From positions 1,922,001 through 1,986,000 of the forward strand of contig NZ_AP022873.1 of the NCBI RefSeq assembly GCF_014701235.1: a DNA stretch of 64,000 nt, in the 5' to 3' direction. The position numbers were made by a program, and so were the translations under genes. Under the pieces are notes generated by a model that saw only the letters and a program-made list of their open reading frames with translations, had not been told where the DNA came from and searched no databases. Shown here piece after piece: positions 59,470 to 64,000 of the stretch; positions within the stretch are counted from its first letter, which is position 1; every line of letters begins with the position of its first letter. The stretch is from Dissulfurispira thermophila. Its GTDB lineage: Bacteria > Nitrospirota > Thermodesulfovibrionia > Thermodesulfovibrionales > Dissulfurispiraceae.

Positions 59470-61511
59470 AGGTAATAAAGCCGTTAATCATAATATTCTG
59501 CCTGTTATTTGCAGTTATAATTTTAACAATAGTAGAGTTTTACTTTATAAAACTGCCGTCTGTAGATATAACAACTCGACTTCTGCTTACAGGCATTCTT
59601 ACTTTCAATACCCTTGCTCTGCTCACCCTCATGTTCTTTGTAGGGAAAAATCTCTTTAGACTTTGCTCTGAAAGACAACACAGGATATTAGGCTACAAAT
59701 TCAGGACAAAACTCATGGCTATATTTGTCATTCTCACTTTAATACCATCAGCATTTCTATTTATTGCTGCCAGCGGTCTTGCAACTAATTATATCAATCG
59801 CATATTTTCTCCACAGATAAAAGAACCATTTAAAAAATCTGTTGAGCTCGCAAGGGCATTCTATGATGTCGAGAGAGAAAGGGTTTTAAAAATAGCAAAA
59901 TTAGAGGCACAAAAAACAGCAAGCTACCGCGAGTTAAAACAGATCTACGGCAACTCTTTACTTGTCACGCATTACTCTTCATTGCCTACAAATGCAACCG
60001 ACACAATCAAAGACGCATTCAATGGGAAAGAAGGCACAGAGATTATCTCAAAAGAAAATGAAGATGTTATAAGGGCTGCAGTTCCCAACCACTTAAAAGG
60101 TGGAGTAGTTGTAGTAGAATTCTTACTTCCTCGGACTTTTTCTGAAAAAACAGAGAAAATCCAGACCCTTTATGAGGACTACTTAAAGCTCGAATCCTTC
60201 AAAGAACCACTGAGGCTTAATTATACACTGATACTCGGCTTTTTAACTCTCTTAATAGTTTTCACAGGACTATGGGTCTCGTTAAAGATATCTCAGGGCA
60301 TTACAATCCCGATACAGAGCCTTGCAATGGCAACAGAAAAGGTAGCATCAGGAGACCTGAATGTTCAGGTTAATGTAAAAAGCGAGGATGAGGTCGGTCT
60401 TCTGATAAATTCTTTCAACCAGATGGTAAATCAGTTAAAGGAGAGCAAAAATTCACTTGAGCATGCATATATGGAATCTTACAGGAGAAGGCTCTACCTT
60501 GAAAATATCCTCGAAAACATCAATTCAGGTGTTATATTTCTTGACAATACAGGCAGTATCCTTACCATCAACAGGTCAGCGTGTTCCATTCTCAATATAA
60601 GCCAGGAAGAAGTTATTGGAAGAAACTATAAGGAGTTTATATCGAGTCTTCATTCAGAAGATCTATCCTCAATGGTAAAAGATATAGAAGGTAGAGAAAT
60701 TCACGGAATTAAAAGGGAAGTTAAAATCAATATAAATGGCAAAATGCTTACACTTATTGTTTATATATCAGGCATACGAGAGTCATTTACTTCCCGTTCA
60801 TTAGGTATGCTCGTTGTGTTTGATGATATTACAGATATTATACAGGCACAGAAGGTAATAACATGGCAGGAAATAGCAAGGAGACTGGCACACGAGATTA
60901 AAAATCCCCTGACACCTATCAAATTGTCCACAGAGAGATTAATTAAAAAATGGCAGCAGAAAGACCATGATTTTGATGATGTCTTTAAAAAATCAACAAA
61001 CACTATAATAAGAGAGGTAGAGAGTCTCAAAAGACTTGTTGATGTCTTCTCAAGATATGGAAGAATGCCTGAGTTAACTAAAGCACCTACAAATCTGACA
61101 GAATTAATAGACGATGCAGCATCTTTATACAAAGGCTTTAAAGACCTGAGAATAAATGTTGTCATACAGGATAAGATCCCGATAGTCAATATTGACCCAG
61201 AGCAAATTAAAAGGGTTTTAATAAATATTATAGACAATGCTATAAAAGCTATGGATAATACAGGAGCCATTGATATTTATGTAAGGATAGATGAAAATAG
61301 AATAATCATAGATATAGCAGACACAGGACCTGGTATAAGCAATGAGGAAAAAGAAAAGCTCTTTATTCCCTATTTTTCTAAGAGAAAAGATGGGACAGGA
61401 CTTGGCCTTGCTATTGCACACAAAATAATATCAGACCACGGTGGAAAGATACTTGTCAGAGACAATAATCCAAAAGGAAGTATATTTACAGTGGAAATAC
61501 CAATAGCTTAA
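59466..61511 (+). CDS. NtrY-like membrane histidine kinase
   Basis: A 681-residue kinase: several N-terminal membrane helices (about 5-110), a periplasmic/linker domain, another helix (about 255-275), HAMP, PAS (about 345-450), HisKA box RRLAHEIKNPLTPIKLSTER and ATPase motifs DTGPGISNEEKEKLF, GTGLGLAIA. LAHEIKNPLTPIKLS is the NtrY hallmark. It pairs with the regulator 20 bp downstream. Confidence 0.94.
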   Translation: MKVIKPLIIIFCLLFAVIILTIVEFYFIKLPSVDITTRLLLTGILTFNTLALLTLMFFVGKNLFRLCSERQHRILGYKFRTKLMAIFVILTLIPSAFLFIAASGLATNYINRIFSPQIKEPFKKSVELARAFYDVERERVLKIAKLEAQKTASYRELKQIYGNSLLVTHYSSLPTNATDTIKDAFNGKEGTEIISKENEDVIRAAVPNHLKGGVVVVEFLLPRTFSEKTEKIQTLYEDYLKLESFKEPLRLNYTLILGFLTLLIVFTGLWVSLKISQGITIPIQSLAMATEKVASGDLNVQVNVKSEDEVGLLINSFNQMVNQLKESKNSLEHAYMESYRRRLYLENILENINSGVIFLDNTGSILTINRSACSILNISQEEVIGRNYKEFISSLHSEDLSSMVKDIEGREIHGIKREVKININGKMLTLIVYISGIRESFTSRSLGMLVVFDDITDIIQAQKVITWQEIARRLAHEIKNPLTPIKLSTERLIKKWQQKDHDFDDVFKKSTNTIIREVESLKRLVDVFSRYGRMPELTKAPTNLTELIDDAASLYKGFKDLRINVVIQDKIPIVNIDPEQIKRVLINIIDNAIKAMDNTGAIDIYVRIDENRIIIDIADTGPGISNEEKEKLFIPYFSKRKDGTGLGLAIAHKIISDHGGKILVRDNNPKGSIFTVEIPIA

Positions 61512-61531
61512 TTAGATTGAGGGAGTGAATA

Positions 61532-62899
61532 ATGTCAAAAAAATTAGCATTGGTTGTAGATGATGAGGAAGGCATAAGGGAAAGTCTTTCAGGAATACTT
61601 CAAGATGAGGGATATGATGTTGTCACTGCATCTTCAGGTGAGGATGCGTTATCTATAGCTCAGGAACATATGCCTGACATAATATTGCTCGATGTATGGC
61701 TTCCAGAAATAGATGGACTCGAAACACTGTCGAGATTAAAAGGAATAGATGCAAATATCCCTGTTATTATGATTTCTGGTCACGGAAATATAGAGATAGC
61801 TGTAAAGGCCACACGACTTGGGGCATACGATTTTTTAGAAAAGCCTTTGTCCCTCGAAAAGATAATTATAACAGTAAAACGGGCACTGGAGCATAGAACG
61901 CTCGAAGAGGAAAACCGCACACTAAAAGAAAATATAATCAAAAAATGCAGATTAATAGGCAATTCCGAAAAAATGCAGGTATTAAGGCAGCAGATAGAGA
62001 TGGCATCTCAAAGCAACAGCAGGGTCCTTATCATGGGACAGAGCGGCACAGGTAAAGAACTCGTGGCAAGGCTCTTGCACGAGAAAAGTCATCGCTCTAC
62101 AGGCCCTTTTGTGGAAGTAAACTGTGCGGCTATACCTCAAGAATTGATAGAAAGTGAATTGTTTGGTCATGAGAAAGGTGCTTTCACTGGTGCTACAGAA
62201 AGAAAGAGTGGTAAGTTCGAACTTGCTGACAATGGCACTTTATTTCTTGACGAAATAGGCGATATGACTCTCCAGACACAGGCAAAAGTCCTTCGGGTTA
62301 TTGAAACACAGACTTTCCAGAGAGTTGGGGGCAGCAAGAACATAAAAGTCGATGTCAGGATTATTGCAGCAACAAACAAAAATCTCATAGAAGAAGTAAA
62401 AAATGGTAACTTTAGAGAAGACCTTTATTACAGGCTAAATGTTATCCCGATCATTGTACCTCCATTAAAAGATAGACTTGAAGATATACCGGCATTAATC
62501 GAATATTTCATGGAAGTGTTTGCTTCTGAAAATGGTATGAAGCAAAAAAAGATTACTGCTGATGTGATAAAGGCATTTCAGGATTACGATTGGCCAGGTA
62601 ATATAAGAGAACTCAAAAATGCTGTTGAAAGACTCATGATAATGGTGTCATCTGATACCATAACCGAAAAAGATATTGATACACTTGGAATACTTGGAGG
62701 CCAGGCATTAAAAAAATATGATTATTTTTCTTATAAAACGCTCAAAGACGCACGAGATGCCTTTGAAAAAGACTTTATAACAAGAAAACTCCGCGAAAAC
62801 AACTGGAATGTGTCTAAAACAGCAGAGGTCATAGATGTAGAGAGAAGTAATCTCCATAAAAAAATAAAGGCATATGAGATTACAGAGCCGAAAAATTAA
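61532..62899 (+). CDS. NtrX-like σ54-dependent response regulator
   Basis: A 455-residue regulator: receiver (ALVVDDEEGIRESLSGIL; DIILLDVWLPEIDG), AAA+ with GQSGTGKE and KGAFTGAT, C-terminal helix-turn-helix NVSKTAEVIDVERSNLHKKI. The VERSNLHKKI ending is characteristic of NtrX. Likely operates on nitrogen or envelope genes together with NtrY. Confidence 0.94.
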   Translation: MSKKLALVVDDEEGIRESLSGILQDEGYDVVTASSGEDALSIAQEHMPDIILLDVWLPEIDGLETLSRLKGIDANIPVIMISGHGNIEIAVKATRLGAYDFLEKPLSLEKIIITVKRALEHRTLEEENRTLKENIIKKCRLIGNSEKMQVLRQQIEMASQSNSRVLIMGQSGTGKELVARLLHEKSHRSTGPFVEVNCAAIPQELIESELFGHEKGAFTGATERKSGKFELADNGTLFLDEIGDMTLQTQAKVLRVIETQTFQRVGGSKNIKVDVRIIAATNKNLIEEVKNGNFREDLYYRLNVIPIIVPPLKDRLEDIPALIEYFMEVFASENGMKQKKITADVIKAFQDYDWPGNIRELKNAVERLMIMVSSDTITEKDIDTLGILGGQALKKYDYFSYKTLKDARDAFEKDFITRKLRENNWNVSKTAEVIDVERSNLHKKIKAYEITEPKN

Positions 62900-62905
62900 C
62901 TGATC

Positions 62906-64000
62906 ATGAAACCAATTATTGCAATTGTCGGAAGGGCAAATGTAGGCAAATCAACCCTCTTTAACCGCATGGTAAGAATGAGCGTAGACCGCACAAAATC
63001 TACTGCTATTACAGAAAGCATCCCTGGTGTTACTCGTGACAGAAATTACGTTGAAACAGAATGGGACAGAAAGAAATTTATTGTGATAGACACAGGTGGG
63101 TTTTATGCAGAGGAAATCTCTCACGGGGATAAGGAAATACTCCGACAGGTAAGAGAACAAGCCATGTTTGCAATTGAAGAGGCAGACCTGATAATTCATC
63201 TGTTAGATGCCAAAGAAGGACTTATGCCATCTGATATAGAACTCGCAGATATTCTAAGGAAATCAGGCAAAAAAATATTATGGGTTGTAAACAAAATAGA
63301 TACTCAATCAAAAGAAGACAGGCTTTTGGAATTTTATAGAATAGGTGCAGAGGAGATTATACCTGTATCAGCAGTAACAGGATATGGTTTTGACGAATTG
63401 ATGGACAAAGCTATTGCCTTGATACCCAAAGATATGGAAACAAAGCCATCAGAAGATGAGATACCAAGAGTTGCAGTAGTTGGAAGACCAAATGTTGGTA
63501 AATCAACATTGATAAATTCCCTACTTGGTAAAAAAAGGCTCATAGTGAGCCATATTCCCGGAACCACAAGAGATTCTATTGATTCTATCTGTAGCTATTA
63601 CGGTAAAAGATATCTACTTATAGATACCGCAGGCATTCGAAAAAAAGGCAAGATATATTCACAGAAGATCGATATAGAGAAATTTTCTATTGTCAGGGCT
63701 ATAAGGAGCATAGAAAGGGCTGATGTTGCTATAATCGTACTGGATGCATCAGAGGGAGTGGTAGAGCAAGACCAAAAAATAGCAGGGATTGTCGAAGACT
63801 ACGGCAAGGGAGTAATATTTCTTCTTAATAAATGGGATATTATAAGAGAGCCTGAAATATACTACAAAGAAATCATACAGGAATTAAAAAACAAGATATG
63901 GTTTATGGATTATGCTCCATGTATTACAACATCGGGTCTCGAAAAAAAAAGAATTACAAAGATATTTCCTATAATAGATGAAATCATTGCTGAGCGACAA
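62906..64000 (+). CDS. der: GTPase Der (partial, C-terminus outside window)
   Basis: Double GTPase for 50S ribosome assembly. 365 codons are in the window: first G domain with GRANVGKSTLFNR, DTGGF and NKID, second with GRPNVGKSTLINSL, DTAGIRKKGKI and NKWDI. The KH-like C-terminal domain is partly cut. It starts 6 bp after ntrX. Confidence 0.96.
   Translation, partial: MKPIIAIVGRANVGKSTLFNRMVRMSVDRTKSTAITESIPGVTRDRNYVETEWDRKKFIVIDTGGFYAEEISHGDKEILRQVREQAMFAIEEADLIIHLLDAKEGLMPSDIELADILRKSGKKILWVVNKIDTQSKEDRLLEFYRIGAEEIIPVSAVTGYGFDELMDKAIALIPKDMETKPSEDEIPRVAVVGRPNVGKSTLINSLLGKKRLIVSHIPGTTRDSIDSICSYYGKRYLLIDTAGIRKKGKIYSQKIDIEKFSIVRAIRSIERADVAIIVLDASEGVVEQDQKIAGIVEDYGKGVIFLLNKWDIIREPEIYYKEIIQELKNKIWFMDYAPCITTSGLEKKRITKIFPIIDEIIAERQ

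Noticed and set aside
1-64000. tRNA or rRNA genes, including tRNA-Sec
   Set aside because: I saw no convincing cloverleaf or rRNA segment by eye; a tRNAscan run would be needed to be sure.

Overview
The window looks like a chromosomal segment of an AT-rich, σ54-using, sulfur- and metal-handling anaerobe or microaerobe. Split nuoABCD genes, NtrBC- and NtrYX-type two-component systems, sulfurtransferases, a minimal SufC/SufBD pair and numerous dispersed repeats would suit a Nitrospirota (Thermodesulfovibrionia-like) or deltaproteobacterial lineage. That placement is inference; no rRNA gene is present.

Layout. 1-2630: nuoABCD of complex I (minus strand, nuoD cut by the window edge). 3187-3969: a lone trpC. 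3983-9199: a copper-handling cluster (PCuAC, two NosL-like proteins, a small anchored protein, FtsX-type permease, ABC ATPase, a CPFC membrane protein). 9720-15131: a periplasmic cytochrome/rhodanese protein and the PhnD-like sensor, histidine kinase and σ54 activator that probably control it. 15243-29398: a large arsenic/metal resistance region (ArsP-type permease, thioredoxin-like proteins, TolC-adaptor-RND pump, ArsR, ACR3, Usp, ArsD, tandem ArsA, CDF exporter), interrupted by hicBA and by a four-helix-bundle gene cassette. 30490-31662: trmO and sufC. 31717-43160: a defence island (toxin-antitoxin pairs, a tightly coupled PLD-helicase/methylase/DarT/DarG/DprA-like operon, and decayed RM, HicBA and RadC fragments) lying between sufC and sufBD. 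43525-49918: sufBD, YedE-type transporter, TusA-like protein, a second kinase/σ54-activator pair and a second rhodanese behind a clear σ54 promoter. 49974-58724: HNH nuclease, two DUF507 genes, rpsR-ssb-rpsF, NtrBC-like pair, nadD, proA, ferredoxin, NUDIX, HIT, hisI. 58885-64000: DUF4390 protein, NtrY/NtrX-like pair and der (cut by the edge).

The most striking observation is three genes with one in-frame TGA each at a position where a cysteine is expected: nuoB (first Cys of the tandem pair that binds cluster N2), the cytochrome/rhodanese (catalytic loop) and a thioredoxin-like protein in the ars region. Each TGA is followed 20-22 nt later by the 5-nt loop of a perfect or near-perfect hairpin with G at loop position 2, as expected of bacterial SECIS elements. 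TGA is an ordinary stop elsewhere in the window. I therefore annotate all three as probable selenoproteins; a selenocysteine ligand to the N2 cluster of complex I would be new to me.

A second theme is small repeats that enter genes: period-8 TTCACCNN arrays (in arsA, sufC, and at the starts of arsR and arsA, and as inverted flanks of the four-helix-bundle gene), a palindrome found twice in an ntrB-like gene and once in an FtsX gene, and REP-like units in nadD and next to a DUF2703 remnant. Several of these supply the ribosome binding site or start codon of the downstream gene.
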